DNA of 35,702 nucleotides. It comes from Ignavibacteriales bacterium. Lineage in GTDB: Bacteria; Bacteroidota; Ignavibacteria; T3Sed10-11. Shown here in pieces: positions 14,681 to 25,186 of this stretch (its first letter is position 1; every line of letters starts with the position of its first letter). Under the pieces are notes generated by a model. The model was not told where the DNA came from. It saw nothing but the letters and a program-made list of their open reading frames with translations, and did not search any database. Location of the stretch: assembly GCA_003567775.1 (NCBI GenBank), contig PWYR01000043.1, positions 1-35,702 of the forward strand, written 5' to 3'. Made by a program: the position numbers and the translations under genes.

Positions 14681-15034
14681 ATGTCATATAAATATATCGG
14701 TTCGCGGGGATCGGGTTCGATGAGCTGGTTTCTCCAGCGCATAAGCGGCGTCGTGCTTGTGTTTGTCATGGTCGGACACTTCATCCTCATGCATTATAAT
14801 CCCGAAATGGGGCACTCGTTCGATCGGGTATTCGAACGGATGCAGAACCCGTACTACCAGATGCTGCAAATCGCATTCGTGGTGCTTGCACTGTATCACG
14901 GATTGCAGGGCGTCTGGAACATCTATCGCGATTTCAAATTTCCGTCGTGGCTCAACATGACGGTGCTGGCAATACTTATCGTAGCCGGAGTCGGCTTCGG
15001 CGCGCTCGGTATAGCAAACATTTTACATTTTTAA
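14681..15034 (+). CDS. sdhD: Succinate dehydrogenase membrane anchor subunit SdhD
   Basis: A 117-residue small anchor with three membrane segments. [18 protein letters not shown] at the start and [14 protein letters not shown] in the middle (His73, the probable second heme ligand, in the place of E. coli SdhD His71) identify it. It starts 21 bp after sdhC with an AAGGAG-like site and precedes sdhA by 25 bp. A separate short SdhD is typical of the mitochondrial/proteobacterial complex II layout and distinguishes this operon from the second one downstream. Confidence 0.9.
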   Translation: MSYKYIGSRGSGSMSWFLQRISGVVLVFVMVGHFILMHYNPEMGHSFDRVFERMQNPYYQMLQIAFVVLALYHGLQGVWNIYRDFKFPSWLNMTVLAILIVAGVGFGALGIANILHF

Positions 15035-15059
15035 TGTCAATGAAAAAGGAATTTTCACT

Positions 15060-16793
15060 ATGAAACTATCACATGACGTCGTTATCGTGGGAAGCGGTTT
15101 GGCGGGTTTGCGCGCGGCGCTCGAAGCATCTCAATATTATAACGTTGCCGTCGTATCGAAACTCTTTCCCCTTCGCTCTCATTCCGGTGCGGCGCAGGGC
15201 GGGATCGCTGCCGCGTTGGCAAACGAAGAAGAAGATTATATCGACTGGCATTTTTTCGATACCGTGAAAGGATCGGACTACCTCGGTGATCAGGATGCAA
15301 TAGAGCTGCTCGTAAACGATGCAATTCCCACACTCTACGAACTTGAACATCTCGGTACGCCGTTCAGCCGCACACCCGAAGGAAAAATCGCACAACGCAA
15401 ATTCGGCGGTCATACAAAAAAATACGGTGAAGCTGCCGTGCTCCGGGCGTGTTACGCTGCCGATCGTACCGGTCACGTTATTTTGCATACTTTGTATGAA
15501 CAGTGCGTTAAAAATAACGTAAAGTTCTACAACGAATATTACGCAATGGATCTTTTAGTAAAAGATAATATCACACGCGGACTCGTCGCGTACGATATGC
15601 CGAACGGGCGCTTCGTTGCATTTCACAGTAAAGTCGTTATGTTCGGCACCGGCGGTTACGGACGCGCCTATAAAATTACTTCGAACGCACACGCCAATAC
15701 CGGCGATGGTCTCGGCATTACGGTTCGCGCGGGCATCCCGCTTGAGGATATGGAGTTTGTGCAATTCCACCCGACGGGTATTTTTGGTTACGGCATTCTG
15801 GTTACCGAGGGCGCGCGAGGCGAAGGCGGCTATCTGCTGAACAACGACGGCGAACGCTTTATGAAAAAATATGCACCCAAAGTAATGGAGCTTGCCCCGC
15901 GCGATCTTGTATCACGATCAATTTGGACGGAGATCAATGAAGGACGCGGCATCGACGGTAAACGATGCGTGCATCTCGATTTGCGTCACCTCGGCGCCGA
16001 GCGGCTAAAAGAACGCCTCCCTGAAATTATGGGATTCTGCCGCAAACTCGTCGGCGTCGATCCGGTCAAAGAACCGATCCCGATCGAACCGACGGCGCAT
16101 TATTCAATGGGCGGCATCCCGGTTACCGTCGATGCAGAAGTACTTGCCGACGGCATTAAGGAAAAGGTCGAAGGATTTTACGCAGCCGGTGAATGCGCCT
16201 GCGTTTCGGTGCATGGCGCCAACCGTCTCGGAACCAACAGCTTGCTCGATGCAGTCGTGTACGGCAGGCGTGCGGGTAAATCAATCGTCCGGTTCTTAAA
16301 CGACAACGGAACCGTGAAAGCCGATTTTATAGAAGATCAATACAAGGCGTCGCTTGACCGGATCGACAAAATAAAGAATAACACCGGTAATGAGAAGGTC
16401 GGTCTTCTCCGCACCAAATTGCAAAATGTGATGAACGAAAAAGTCGGCGTCTACCGCGACGGGAAGAACCTGGAAGAAGCTTTGAAAGAGGTAGAGGAAC
16501 TCGAACAGCGTTTCAATAATATACAAATCGATGATAAAGGGTCGGTCTTCAACACCGATCTTGCCGAAGCGCTCGAGCTTGGAAACCTGCTCGATTTCGC
16601 ACGGCATATCGTAGCCGGCGCATTGAATCGCCACGAAAGCCGCGGCGGTCATGCCCGCATCGACTTCCCGAAACGCGACGATAAAGACTGGTTAAAACAT
16701 ACCATTGCACTACGCAAAGACGACGGCGCAATTGAGTTCACCTACAAACCGGTTGTCATAACAAAATTCCAACCTCAGGAAAGGACTTACTGA
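15060..16793 (+). CDS. sdhA: Succinate dehydrogenase flavoprotein subunit (type of sdhCDAB)
   Basis: A 577-residue FAD subunit oxidising succinate to fumarate. [14 protein letters not shown] is the dinucleotide fold. [16 protein letters not shown] carries His41, the covalent FAD attachment site. [20 protein letters not shown] and [11 protein letters not shown] contain the substrate-binding His and capping domain, [10 protein letters not shown] the catalytic Arg region, and [13 protein letters not shown] another substrate ligand. [16 protein letters not shown] near the end is also typical. It follows sdhD with an AAAAAGGA site and leaves one base before sdhB. Confidence 0.97.
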   Translation: MKLSHDVVIVGSGLAGLRAALEASQYYNVAVVSKLFPLRSHSGAAQGGIAAALANEEEDYIDWHFFDTVKGSDYLGDQDAIELLVNDAIPTLYELEHLGTPFSRTPEGKIAQRKFGGHTKKYGEAAVLRACYAADRTGHVILHTLYEQCVKNNVKFYNEYYAMDLLVKDNITRGLVAYDMPNGRFVAFHSKVVMFGTGGYGRAYKITSNAHANTGDGLGITVRAGIPLEDMEFVQFHPTGIFGYGILVTEGARGEGGYLLNNDGERFMKKYAPKVMELAPRDLVSRSIWTEINEGRGIDGKRCVHLDLRHLGAERLKERLPEIMGFCRKLVGVDPVKEPIPIEPTAHYSMGGIPVTVDAEVLADGIKEKVEGFYAAGECACVSVHGANRLGTNSLLDAVVYGRRAGKSIVRFLNDNGTVKADFIEDQYKASLDRIDKIKNNTGNEKVGLLRTKLQNVMNEKVGVYRDGKNLEEALKEVEELEQRFNNIQIDDKGSVFNTDLAEALELGNLLDFARHIVAGALNRHESRGGHARIDFPKRDDKDWLKHTIALRKDDGAIEFTYKPVVITKFQPQERTY

Positions 16794-16794
16794 T

Positions 16795-17499
16795 ATGAAG
16801 ATCAAACTGAAACTGTTCCGCTATAACCCTGAGACCGATACAAAACCTCGTTATCAAACATACGAAGTAGAAGCCGATCCGAAGGAAAAAGTACTCGACC
16901 TTTTGCACAAAGTTAAATGGGAACAGGACGGCACACTCGCATTCAGAAGATCCTGTGCGCACGGCATTTGCGGATCGTGTGCAATGACCGTAAACGGTGA
17001 AAACCTGCTCACCTGCGAGGCGCTTATCGGTAACCTGAAGAAGCAGCGAATGATTACCATAGAACCCATACCATCGCTGCCGGTGATAAAGGATCTTGTT
17101 GTGGATATGGAAGACTTCTATAAAAAATACACGGTCATCAAACCATACCTGATCAACAATACCCCGCCGCCGCCGACCGAGCGATTGCAGAGTATTCAGG
17201 AACAACGCATAATAGACGAATCAACCTGGTGCATTATGTGCGGAGCATGCAGCACAAGCTGTCCGTCGAATTGGAGCAACCCCGATTTCCTCGGACCGGC
17301 TGCATTGCTCAAAGCGTACCGGTTCATTTTCGATTCGCGGGATGAAGGCGCGGATGAACGGTTTAACATCCTCGATCACGGCGACGGCGTCTGGCGCTGC
17401 AGAACAATCTTCAACTGCGTAGAAGCATGTCCGAAGGAGATCGATATAACGTATCATCTGTCGCAGTTGAAGAAAGCTATGGTAGTGAGAGAGGTGTGA
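16795..17499 (+). CDS. sdhB: Succinate dehydrogenase iron-sulfur subunit (type of sdhCDAB)
   Basis: A 234-residue three-cluster iron-sulfur protein carrying electrons from SdhA to the membrane quinone site. The plant-type [2Fe-2S] ligands are C54, C59, C62 and C74 (SCAHGICGSC). The C-terminal ferredoxin domain has C146, C149, C152 and C156 (CIMCGACSTSCP) and C202, C208 and C212 (CRTIFNCVEACPKEI), giving [4Fe-4S] and [3Fe-4S] clusters. It starts one base after the sdhA stop. It differs from the second SdhB/FrdB downstream in the [2Fe-2S] loop, so the two operons are not a recent duplication. Confidence 0.97.
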   Translation: MKIKLKLFRYNPETDTKPRYQTYEVEADPKEKVLDLLHKVKWEQDGTLAFRRSCAHGICGSCAMTVNGENLLTCEALIGNLKKQRMITIEPIPSLPVIKDLVVDMEDFYKKYTVIKPYLINNTPPPPTERLQSIQEQRIIDESTWCIMCGACSTSCPSNWSNPDFLGPAALLKAYRFIFDSRDEGADERFNILDHGDGVWRCRTIFNCVEACPKEIDITYHLSQLKKAMVVREV

Positions 17500-17535
17500 A
17501 AGACGCGTGTATGTATGCATGCGTGATTGATTGAT

Positions 17536-17617
17536 TGTGCGACGCACCTGCCCGTTGAACGGGAAATGAAATTGTATGCAATGACTCAGAAGAGTCGGCG
17601 TTTGGGTGCGTCGCACA
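17536..17617. repeat. 82-bp palindromic element that folds as a three-hairpin junction
   Basis: The 13-base arm TGTGCGACGCACC (17536-17548) is the perfect reverse complement of 17605-17617. Between the arms lie three further hairpins: CCCG-TTGAA-CGGG (17551-17554/17560-17563), ATTG-TATG-CAAT (17571-17574/17579-17582) and GACTC-AGAA-GAGTC (17583-17587/17592-17596). The layout resembles the repetitive extragenic palindromes associated with RAYT (Y1-type) transposases. It begins 37 bases after the sdhB stop, so it could also stabilise or end the sdhCDAB transcript. No second copy lies in this window. Confidence 0.6.
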
Positions 17618-17779
17618 TATTTGAATTACTCTACTCTTTTTCTCTCCCGTTCCCACCCTTGATTATTATTTAACACTTTAATACCTTTAAACCTATATAT
17701 TAATTGACTGCATACACCTTATCTTGAATTCCATGTTTCACCGTCAATCTATTTTAGTAACGTCAAGAGGAAATTAAAC

Positions 17780-18490
17780 ATGCCTTCGTTAACATCAGCA
17801 GCATGGACAAGCGTCGGGAAAAAAGTACTCACCGCTGTAACCGGATTGGGCCTGAGTTTGTTCGTTTTGTTGCACTTACTTGGGAACCTTGCATATTTTG
17901 ACAGCGATCCAAACGCAATCAATCGCTACAGCCATTTCCTGCACAATCTTGGAGCGATATTCTATACGCTTGAGTTCATCCTCCTCGTTGCAATAGTGTT
18001 GCATATTATACTCGGAATAGTAATCTATGTAAGACGAAAAAAACTTCGTCCGGTCGAGTATGCAGTATCGGCGACACGCGGCGGCGCAAGCAAAAAGAAC
18101 TTCAGTTCAAAAACAATGATCTGGACGGGTATCATTCTTCTTATCTTTATCGTTATACATCTCCAAACATTCAAATGGGGGCCCGGCGTCGAAGATGGAT
18201 ATGTTGCAACGGAAAATGGGGAAGAACTAAGAATAGACGGCAAACCCATAAAAGACGTACATCAGCGGTTAACCGAAGTTTTTAAAAAAGAAGGTTATGT
18301 TATAGGATATCTCGCGGTTATGATATTTCTCGGCTTTCATCTACGACACGGAGTTTGGAGCGCGTTTCAGTCATTGGGCGCAAACAATCCGAAACTATCG
18401 CCGATAATTTATACTATCGGTGGTATATTTGCCGTGTTTATAGCTTTCGGCTTTCTTTTCCTGCCAATCTATATTTACTTTTTTGTTTGA
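17780..18490 (+). CDS. Succinate dehydrogenase/fumarate reductase cytochrome b558 subunit (Bacteroidetes type)
   Basis: A 236-residue single large anchor with five membrane segments, as in the cytochrome b558 family (type B complex II, two hemes). The N-terminus [20 protein letters not shown] with LLHLLGNL, the histidines in [26 protein letters not shown] and [16 protein letters not shown] supply the probable heme ligands in the family order. It starts the second complex II operon with an AAGAGGAAATTAAAC leader before the ATG. This family usually works with menaquinone, either as succinate oxidase or fumarate reductase. The direction cannot be read from sequence. Confidence 0.92.
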   Translation: MPSLTSAAWTSVGKKVLTAVTGLGLSLFVLLHLLGNLAYFDSDPNAINRYSHFLHNLGAIFYTLEFILLVAIVLHIILGIVIYVRRKKLRPVEYAVSATRGGASKKNFSSKTMIWTGIILLIFIVIHLQTFKWGPGVEDGYVATENGEELRIDGKPIKDVHQRLTEVFKKEGYVIGYLAVMIFLGFHLRHGVWSAFQSLGANNPKLSPIIYTIGGIFAVFIAFGFLFLPIYIYFFV

Positions 18491-18513
18491 ATAATATTGC
18501 ACAGAGGATCATA

Positions 18514-20427
18514 ATGAAACTCGATTCGAAAATACCAGCCGGTCCTGTAAACGAAAAATGGGATCTACATAAAAACTGCATCAAGCTTGTCAGTCCGGCA
18601 AATAAAAGAAAATATACTATCATTATAGTTGGTACCGGACTTGCCGGTGCATCGGCAGCAGCATCACTCGGCGAACTCGGTTACAACGTCAAAGCATATT
18701 TTATTCACGATACTTCCCGCCGTGCTCACAGCATCGCAGCACAGGGCGGTATCAACGCTGCTAAGAACTATCCCAACGACGGCGATACAATTTGGCGATT
18801 GTTTGTCGATACTGTCAAGGGCGGCGACTTCCGTGCACGCGAAGCGAATGTGTACCGGCTTGCACAGGTAAGCGGCGCTATTATCGATCAATGTGTCGCA
18901 CAGGGCGTACCGTTCGCTCGGGAATATGGCGGTTTGCTCGCAAACCGCTCATTCGGCGGCGCGCAGGTGTCGCGTACCTTTTATGCCCGGGGACAAACCG
19001 GTCAACAACTTCTTCTTGGCGCGTACAGCGCGATGATGCGACAGGTCGATGCCGGACGGGTAAAACTTTTCCCCCGCCGCGAAATGCTCGACCTCGTCGT
19101 CGTTAACGGTAAAGCACGCGGAATCATTACCCGCAACCTCATCAATGGCGATATCGAAGGTCACGAAGCTCATGCTGTTTTATTATGCACCGGCGGATAC
19201 GGCAATGTTTATTATTTATCGACTAATGCTAAAAATTCCAATGCAACTGCCGTGTGGCGATGTTACAAGCGGGGCGCCGCATTCAGCAATCCCTGTTTCA
19301 CACAGATACATCCCACCTGCATTCCGCAATCGGGTGACTATCAATCGAAACTCACGTTGATGAGCGAGAGCTTACGGAACGACGGACGTGTTTGGGCGCC
19401 GAAAAACAAGGGTGATAAACGTCCCCCGAACGAAATCCCCGAAGATGAACGCGACTATTATCTCGAACGAAAATACCCGAGCTACGGAAACCTTGCGCCG
19501 CGCGATATATCCTCCCGCTCGGCGAAAGAAGTATGCGACGAGGGACGCGGCGTCGGCGATACCGGTTTTGCCGTGTATCTGGATTTCCGGGATGCAATAG
19601 ACCGTCTCGGCAAAGAAGTCATCCGTCAACGGTACGGCAACCTATTCGATATGTACCAACGCATCACCGATGAAAATCCGTATGAAGTCCCTATGCGCAT
19701 TTATCCCGCGGTTCATTACACTATGGGCGGACTCTGGGTTGATTACAACCTGATGAGCACCATACCGGGGCTGTATGTTCTCGGCGAAGCGAACTTCTCC
19801 GATCACGGCGCTAACCGGCTCGGCGCAAGCGCGCTTATGCAAGGACTTGCCGATGGTTATTTCGTTATCCCGTACACGCTTGGCGATTATCTCGCCTCAA
19901 CCGAGTTGCCCAAAGTTGCCACTGAAGACGATGCGTTTAATGAAGCAACCGACAATATATCACAAATGACCGAAAAGTTACTGGGAATTAACGGCGATAA
20001 AACCGTCCTTCAGTTTCATCGTGAACTCGGGAAGATCATGTGGGATAATGTCGGTATGGCCCGGACAAAGAGGAGTCTCGAACTGGCAATCAAACAAATT
20101 AAAATTCTCCGGGAGGAATTCTGGCAGAATCTCAAGCTTATCGGCAGCGATCAGGAACTAAATAAAGATCTTGAATACGCGGGGCGGCTTGCCGATTACT
20201 TCGAGCTTGGCGAACTAATGGCGCAGGATGCATTACTTCGAAAAGAATCATGCGGCGGACATTTCCGCAAGGAATATCAAACCGGGGATGGTGAAGCACT
20301 GCGCAACGATAAGGAATTTGCATACGTGGCTGCGTGGGAATACAAAGGCGAAGGGAAAAAACCGAAGTTGCATAAAGAGTCGTTAAAATTTGAAGCGGTG
20401 AAACTTGCGCAGAGAAGTTATAAATAA
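18514..20427 (+). CDS. Succinate dehydrogenase/fumarate reductase flavoprotein subunit (Bacteroidetes type)
   Basis: A 637-residue flavoprotein. [20 protein letters not shown] is the FAD fold and [18 protein letters not shown] holds His72, the covalent FAD site. [20 protein letters not shown] has the substrate-binding His in the variant found in the epsilon/Bacteroidetes group. [13 protein letters not shown] and [15 protein letters not shown] complete the active site. The open frame extends upstream to 18355 inside the cytochrome gene, but the ATG at 18514, preceded by AGAGGA and matching the family N-terminus, is the real start. It lies 23 bp after the cytochrome b gene. Confidence 0.95.
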   Translation: MKLDSKIPAGPVNEKWDLHKNCIKLVSPANKRKYTIIIVGTGLAGASAAASLGELGYNVKAYFIHDTSRRAHSIAAQGGINAAKNYPNDGDTIWRLFVDTVKGGDFRAREANVYRLAQVSGAIIDQCVAQGVPFAREYGGLLANRSFGGAQVSRTFYARGQTGQQLLLGAYSAMMRQVDAGRVKLFPRREMLDLVVVNGKARGIITRNLINGDIEGHEAHAVLLCTGGYGNVYYLSTNAKNSNATAVWRCYKRGAAFSNPCFTQIHPTCIPQSGDYQSKLTLMSESLRNDGRVWAPKNKGDKRPPNEIPEDERDYYLERKYPSYGNLAPRDISSRSAKEVCDEGRGVGDTGFAVYLDFRDAIDRLGKEVIRQRYGNLFDMYQRITDENPYEVPMRIYPAVHYTMGGLWVDYNLMSTIPGLYVLGEANFSDHGANRLGASALMQGLADGYFVIPYTLGDYLASTELPKVATEDDAFNEATDNISQMTEKLLGINGDKTVLQFHRELGKIMWDNVGMARTKRSLELAIKQIKILREEFWQNLKLIGSDQELNKDLEYAGRLADYFELGELMAQDALLRKESCGGHFRKEYQTGDGEALRNDKEFAYVAAWEYKGEGKKPKLHKESLKFEAVKLAQRSYK

Positions 20428-20444
20428 GGCAAGAATCACTTTTT

Positions 20445-20476
20445 TCTCCCACGAAATTGTATTTTTTTGTGGGAGA
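20445..20476 (+). other. Intercistronic hairpin between the second complex II flavoprotein and iron-sulfur genes
   Basis: TCTCCCAC (20445-20452) pairs perfectly with GTGGGAGA (20469-20476). Inside the 16-base loop, AAA and TTT can pair further. A run of five T follows after CTAAAC. It sits in the middle of an operon, so it more likely adjusts the relative amounts of the two mRNAs or protects a 3' end than stops transcription outright. Confidence 0.4.
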
Positions 20477-20510
20477 CTAAACTTTTTAATAACATGGAGA
20501 TAATATTCCA

Positions 20511-21245
20511 ATGAAACTCAATCTGAGAATATGGCGGCAAAAAGGACCGAACGACCGGGGTAGCTTTAAAAACTATACCGTAGAAGCAAACGAACATATG
20601 TCGTTTCTTGAAATGCTCGACTTCCTGAACGAAGACCTTATCGTAAAAGGCGAAGAGCCGGTTGAGTTCGACAGCGATTGTCGGGAAGGTATTTGCGGAT
20701 CCTGTGGAATGGTAATCGACGGCGTCGCTCACGGTCCGTGGCAGGGAGCAGCTACCTGCCAAGTACATATGCGGCATTATCGTGAAGGAGAAACTATTAC
20801 AATCGAACCGTTCCGCGCAAAGGGGTTTCCCGTTATCAAAGATCTTGTCGTTGACCGGAGCGCATTCGATCGTATTATGATCGCAGGAGGATATATATCG
20901 GTGAATACCGGAGCGCCGCCCGACGGAAATACGATTCCGATCCCGCAGGATAAAGCGGAACGTGCGATGGATTTTGCCGCCTGCATCGGCTGCGGAGCGT
21001 GTGTTGCCGCTTGCCCGAACTCATCCGCTTCGCTGTTTACCGGCGCCAAGATAGCGCAGTTCGCATTGCTGCCGCAGGGAGAAACAGAACGAAAACGGCG
21101 CGCCCGGCGAATGATCGATCAGATGGAGAAAGAGGGATTCGGCGATTGCTCTAACTACGCCGAGTGCGAGGCGGTCTGTCCGAAAGAAATTTCCATAGAA
21201 GCAATAGCACGCATGCGACGCGAATATTTGAAAGCGGTGTTTTAA
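20511..21245 (+). CDS. Succinate dehydrogenase/fumarate reductase iron-sulfur subunit (Bacteroidetes type)
   Basis: A 244-residue iron-sulfur subunit. The [2Fe-2S] ligands are C57, C62, C65 and C83 in [17 protein letters not shown], with a long loop before the fourth Cys ([15 protein letters not shown]) characteristic of the Bacteroidetes and epsilon-type enzyme. The ferredoxin domain has C158, C161, C164 and C168 ([13 protein letters not shown]) and C213, C219 and C223 ([15 protein letters not shown]). It follows the flavoprotein by 83 bp, a gap occupied by a hairpin, and closes the operon. Confidence 0.95.
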   Translation: MKLNLRIWRQKGPNDRGSFKNYTVEANEHMSFLEMLDFLNEDLIVKGEEPVEFDSDCREGICGSCGMVIDGVAHGPWQGAATCQVHMRHYREGETITIEPFRAKGFPVIKDLVVDRSAFDRIMIAGGYISVNTGAPPDGNTIPIPQDKAERAMDFAACIGCGACVAACPNSSASLFTGAKIAQFALLPQGETERKRRARRMIDQMEKEGFGDCSNYAECEAVCPKEISIEAIARMRREYLKAVF

Positions 21246-21427
21246 TAGTAGAAGAAAAATAAAAGGCATCCCTCCACCAAAATACCGCCGCCGCAGAAGG
21301 TACATCACATCCCGCTACGTTGTTAAAAGGAAAGAGTCCTCCCTACCAGTTGCTGTATTCACGTAAATATATTAACTTACAACAGTATTGATAATTTAAT
21401 ACTTTATAACCGGTAACATACAATATC

Positions 21428-24400
21428 ATGGAGAGATGTACCGTGCAGGGATGTCGGATTCAAATTATTTTATCTGTAATTTCATTTTTTCTAATTTCAT
21501 ACAGCGCAAGTGCAGCCGATACGTTGTCGGTTGAGGAGCCGGACACGGTTATTGTCGAACAGCGGGACACCGCATTCATACACGAGTTTGCTATTGCGGT
21601 ACAACTGTTCGATGACGGCGATTATAGTCTGGCTATGGACCACTTCAGATCGATAATCGAATCGTATCCGCAGACGTCACAGGGAATTGAATCGCGTTTC
21701 TACCTCGGGATGGTGTATCGCCGTATCGGACAACCCGAAAACGCCCGTATGACGCTGCAGACTTTTGCACTCACATTTCCCGATCACAAACGCGCACCCG
21801 ATGCGTGGTGGAACATTGCGGACATCTATGCCGATCAAAACCGCTTCGCCGATGCGGGGCTTGCACTCGAACGCCTTTTTCAATTCCACCCAAATCACGA
21901 GATAGTGCCCGATGCAATGCTCAAAGCAAGCACATATTTCGAGAAGGCAGGCGACCGGAAAAAATCCGATGAATATCTCCGGCGAATTATTCTTCAACAC
22001 AGCACCTCAAATGTTATTCTCGATGCCCGACTGCGATTCGGCATCTACCGGCTTGAAGACGGTGCATACTCGAAAGCTGCCGATGTATTCCGGAGAATCA
22101 TTTCAGATATACCGGAGCAAGCAACCGATAATCGTTCCCGCACTACGCGGGCGCAAGCGATATTCGGATTAGCCCGCTCATATCATCACCGGCGTATATT
22201 CGATAGAGCCGAGCAAGAATACAACCGTGTGATAAATCAATACGAAAATACCCCTTCCTATCCAAACGCGCTGCTTCATCGCGCATTATTACATCAACAA
22301 CAAGGACAGCATCTCGAAGCGGTGGATTTGTTTCGCCGCAGCCAGCGCACAACCGAAGGAAGCGACGACGACACAAAACAATCCATCGCCCGACGCGCAC
22401 TGTTCGGTATTGCCGAAAGTTACAATGAACTCGGCGATTATTCAAGCGCCGCCACTTTTTTCGATCTCTATGCACGCCAATACGCCCAAACCGCAACCAA
22501 AGAGGAACTGGTCACCATCTGGAAAGGTGCGGCGCAAGCAAACGAGGGAATGCGAAATTACTATCGTGCACTCGAATGGTGGGACCGGATCATCGACATC
22601 GATGCGGCGGATAATGTACAAGAAGAAGCATATATCCGCTCGGCGATGAATCACATTCAAGTCGGTCAATATTACAATGCGGCAGAACACTTACGTACAT
22701 ACGCCGGCAATTATCAAACACCTCACGTTGCCGAAGCGTTAAACCGGTTGGGCAGGTTATATGAGGAACACCTTAACGATCACCGGAAAGCGCTGACAGC
22801 TTATGAAGAACTTGCCTATCGTTTCCCGGAATCTCGTTTTATTGACGATGCAATACTCAGGCAGGCACGGATGCAGTTGGAGATTGGAAATGACCGGACG
22901 GCACATCATATCGTTCGTGAATTTCCGCAACGATTTCCGGGCAGCCCGTTGGTAGAAGACGCCGTCGCCTTACAAGAAGAACTCGAAGTTTATCATTTAC
23001 AGGACCGCGACGGAGGATTCCAGAGCATCACAATGCTTATGAGTGAGATGATTGCAGGAGCGCCGCGCGGCGAGCTTGCATTCCAACTCGGCAATATATA
23101 TATCGATAAACTTAAGCAATATCCCGAGGCGGCGCGTCAATTTGAAATCGCTCTCTCAATGGAACTGCCTCAGAATAAGAAAATACGCGCCGAATATCTA
23201 TATGCGTTTTCACTATACAGAACAGCGCAGCAATCGGCAGAGCGTAGATCGGAGATACTGGCTAAACTGCTCGAACAAAGCGAACTGACTAACCAGGAAC
23301 GCTCCCCAAATAGCAAAGCAATCTCTTATTACCATCTCGAAGTGCTGCGATCCGTTGCCGGTACGGCCGAATTCATCGACGCTGCGGAAAAATACATCGA
23401 AACATTTCCGCAATCCGAACATACCGTTATTGTACGAATGGCGCTTGCCAAATCGCTTGAAGAGATAGGTGAACAAACACGGGCAGTTGAAAAATACAAA
23501 CAGATTATCCAGCAATACCAGAACCAACCGGTTGCAGGGGATGCAATAGTACAACTTGCAAATTATTATCTCACTGCGGGTGAAGACAGTAATGCAATCG
23601 ATCTATTTACTTCTTATATAAGGCGATATGCAAACGGGGTGCACATTGCCGATGTTATGCTGACGACCGCGGGACTACATCGGAAAAACGGAAGATACCG
23701 GGAAGCAATCGATCTCTACAGGCAATTTGTTCGCACTTATAAATATCACAACAAGATCGACGGTGTTAGGGAAAATCTCGCATTTGCACTTTTTAACGAT
23801 ACTCGTTACCGCGAAGCGCTTGAATTATTCGAAGATATAATCACATATTATCAATCTTCATTTTTTAATCCCGTGGTCGTGCCGGAAAATATATTCTATG
23901 TCGCCGCTACTGCCGCGTATCGAATAGACGCTGAGGATAAAGCTATTGAATATTTCGAGCAGTACGTTGTACGCGACCGTTCATCGGAACGTTCGGGCAT
24001 TGCATCCATTATATTGGGAGAATTATACAACCGGCGAGGTGAAACGCAAATATCCGATTTTTATTTCGGACGTGCTGACGAGATTGTTACCGGAGGAGCA
24101 ACGAACAAAGATATTGCTGATTTATTATATCTCAACGGTCGATATGAAAAAGCTGTCCCCCACCTTAACGCCACTGCAGAAAACGCCGAATCGGAAGAAA
24201 CACGAAAAACATACCGGACGCGCGAGATCATAGCGCTGTTGCGAAGCGGCAAGATCGATGAGGGCCGCCGCCGAATCGAATCATATAAAACTGATTTCCC
24301 TCAAGAAAAAAATGCACTTGTCGAATTTGAATTCGAGATCGGAATGCGGCAATTCAGAAATCGTTCTTACGATAATGCAGCGCGGACGTTTCAACAGTTT

Positions 24401-25165
24401 ATTCAACAGCATCAGGGACATGAAAAAACCGCCTTCGCGCATTTTTATCTCGGCAGAACGTGGGAAGCCGTCGGACGCAGAAATGATGCAAGGAGAAAAT
24501 ACGAAGAAGTATTTGAGAAATTTCCAAATTCCGATATCATGCCGGACGTTCATCTTGCTTATGCAGGACTATTAATGCGTGAAGAGCAGTTTATCGAAGC
24601 CATAGATCATTACCGTATAATCATCGAAACCGCATCCGACGATGACGATTTGATGTATTATACGATGCAAAATCTCGCACAGGCATACGAGGAAATCGGA
24701 TTCAATGAAGCTGCGCTCGAATTGATAGATGATTTCATTGAACGATTTCCAAACGATCCGAAAGTAATCGATATGGATATAAAGATCGGAACTTTGTATC
24801 AGCGGGCTAAGTTATATGAACGAGCATTAGAGAAATTCCATTCGCTGATCCTTTATGCCGACCGCGCCCTCGAGACGGAGCTTCGGTATTACGCCGGCGA
24901 TTCGTATCATACCATGGGTAACCACCAACGGGCAATTCAAGAATTTTTAACCGTTGCTGAAATCGACCCGCGCACGACACAACTCGACTGGACTGCTACG
25001 GCGTTATATATGGCAGGGCAATCGTATGAACAAAAGGGTATTCCATCGCAAGCGATTGCGATGTATCAGGAGATAATCGATCGCCGCGGCATCGAAGCGC
25101 AATACAAAGCGGCGGCGCGCCGTGAAATCGAACGCGTTCGCAATACTATGAATCAAACAAATTAA
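21428..25165 (+). CDS. Large exported TPR-repeat protein
   Basis: A 1245-residue protein with a hydrophobic signal (IILSVISFFLISYSASAAD, cleavage near ASA) and then almost continuous tetratricopeptide-like helices. Repeats such as DYSLAMDHFRSIIESYPQT, YSKAADVFRRIISDIPEQ, YPEAARQFEIALSME, YREAIDLYRQFVRTY and YERALEKFHSLI recur every 35-40 residues, with YPxS- and FP-type turns as in the outer-membrane lipoproteins BamD and YbgF. No lipobox or enzymatic domain is seen. A periplasmic scaffold for envelope complexes is the likely class of role. The ATG at 21428 is used here. A GTG at 21443, preceded by GGAGAG, would trim five residues. It probably shares a transcript with the next two genes. Confidence 0.85.
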   Translation: MERCTVQGCRIQIILSVISFFLISYSASAADTLSVEEPDTVIVEQRDTAFIHEFAIAVQLFDDGDYSLAMDHFRSIIESYPQTSQGIESRFYLGMVYRRIGQPENARMTLQTFALTFPDHKRAPDAWWNIADIYADQNRFADAGLALERLFQFHPNHEIVPDAMLKASTYFEKAGDRKKSDEYLRRIILQHSTSNVILDARLRFGIYRLEDGAYSKAADVFRRIISDIPEQATDNRSRTTRAQAIFGLARSYHHRRIFDRAEQEYNRVINQYENTPSYPNALLHRALLHQQQGQHLEAVDLFRRSQRTTEGSDDDTKQSIARRALFGIAESYNELGDYSSAATFFDLYARQYAQTATKEELVTIWKGAAQANEGMRNYYRALEWWDRIIDIDAADNVQEEAYIRSAMNHIQVGQYYNAAEHLRTYAGNYQTPHVAEALNRLGRLYEEHLNDHRKALTAYEELAYRFPESRFIDDAILRQARMQLEIGNDRTAHHIVREFPQRFPGSPLVEDAVALQEELEVYHLQDRDGGFQSITMLMSEMIAGAPRGELAFQLGNIYIDKLKQYPEAARQFEIALSMELPQNKKIRAEYLYAFSLYRTAQQSAERRSEILAKLLEQSELTNQERSPNSKAISYYHLEVLRSVAGTAEFIDAAEKYIETFPQSEHTVIVRMALAKSLEEIGEQTRAVEKYKQIIQQYQNQPVAGDAIVQLANYYLTAGEDSNAIDLFTSYIRRYANGVHIADVMLTTAGLHRKNGRYREAIDLYRQFVRTYKYHNKIDGVRENLAFALFNDTRYREALELFEDIITYYQSSFFNPVVVPENIFYVAATAAYRIDAEDKAIEYFEQYVVRDRSSERSGIASIILGELYNRRGETQISDFYFGRADEIVTGGATNKDIADLLYLNGRYEKAVPHLNATAENAESEETRKTYRTREIIALLRSGKIDEGRRRIESYKTDFPQEKNALVEFEFEIGMRQFRNRSYDNAARTFQQFIQQHQGHEKTAFAHFYLGRTWEAVGRRNDARRKYEEVFEKFPNSDIMPDVHLAYAGLLMREEQFIEAIDHYRIIIETASDDDDLMYYTMQNLAQAYEEIGFNEAALELIDDFIERFPNDPKVIDMDIKIGTLYQRAKLYERALEKFHSLILYADRALETELRYYAGDSYHTMGNHQRAIQEFLTVAEIDPRTTQLDWTATALYMAGQSYEQKGIPSQAIAMYQEIIDRRGIEAQYKAAARREIERVRNTMNQTN

Positions 25166-25186
25166 AAGACATGAAACGAGAGAATT

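Noticed and set aside
17221-17616. 131-codon minus-strand frame across the end of sdhB and the palindromic element
   Set aside because: It is antisense to the iron-sulfur coding region and partly reads through the palindrome; no family resemblance.
18355-18513. Upstream extension of the second flavoprotein
   Set aside because: The 53 extra codons lie inside the cytochrome b gene in another frame; the ATG at 18514 has a ribosome site and the family N-terminus.
21246-21427. Possible promoter or repeat before the TPR gene
   Set aside because: Only weak -35/-10 matches with poor hexamers, and no convincing inverted repeat; not annotated.
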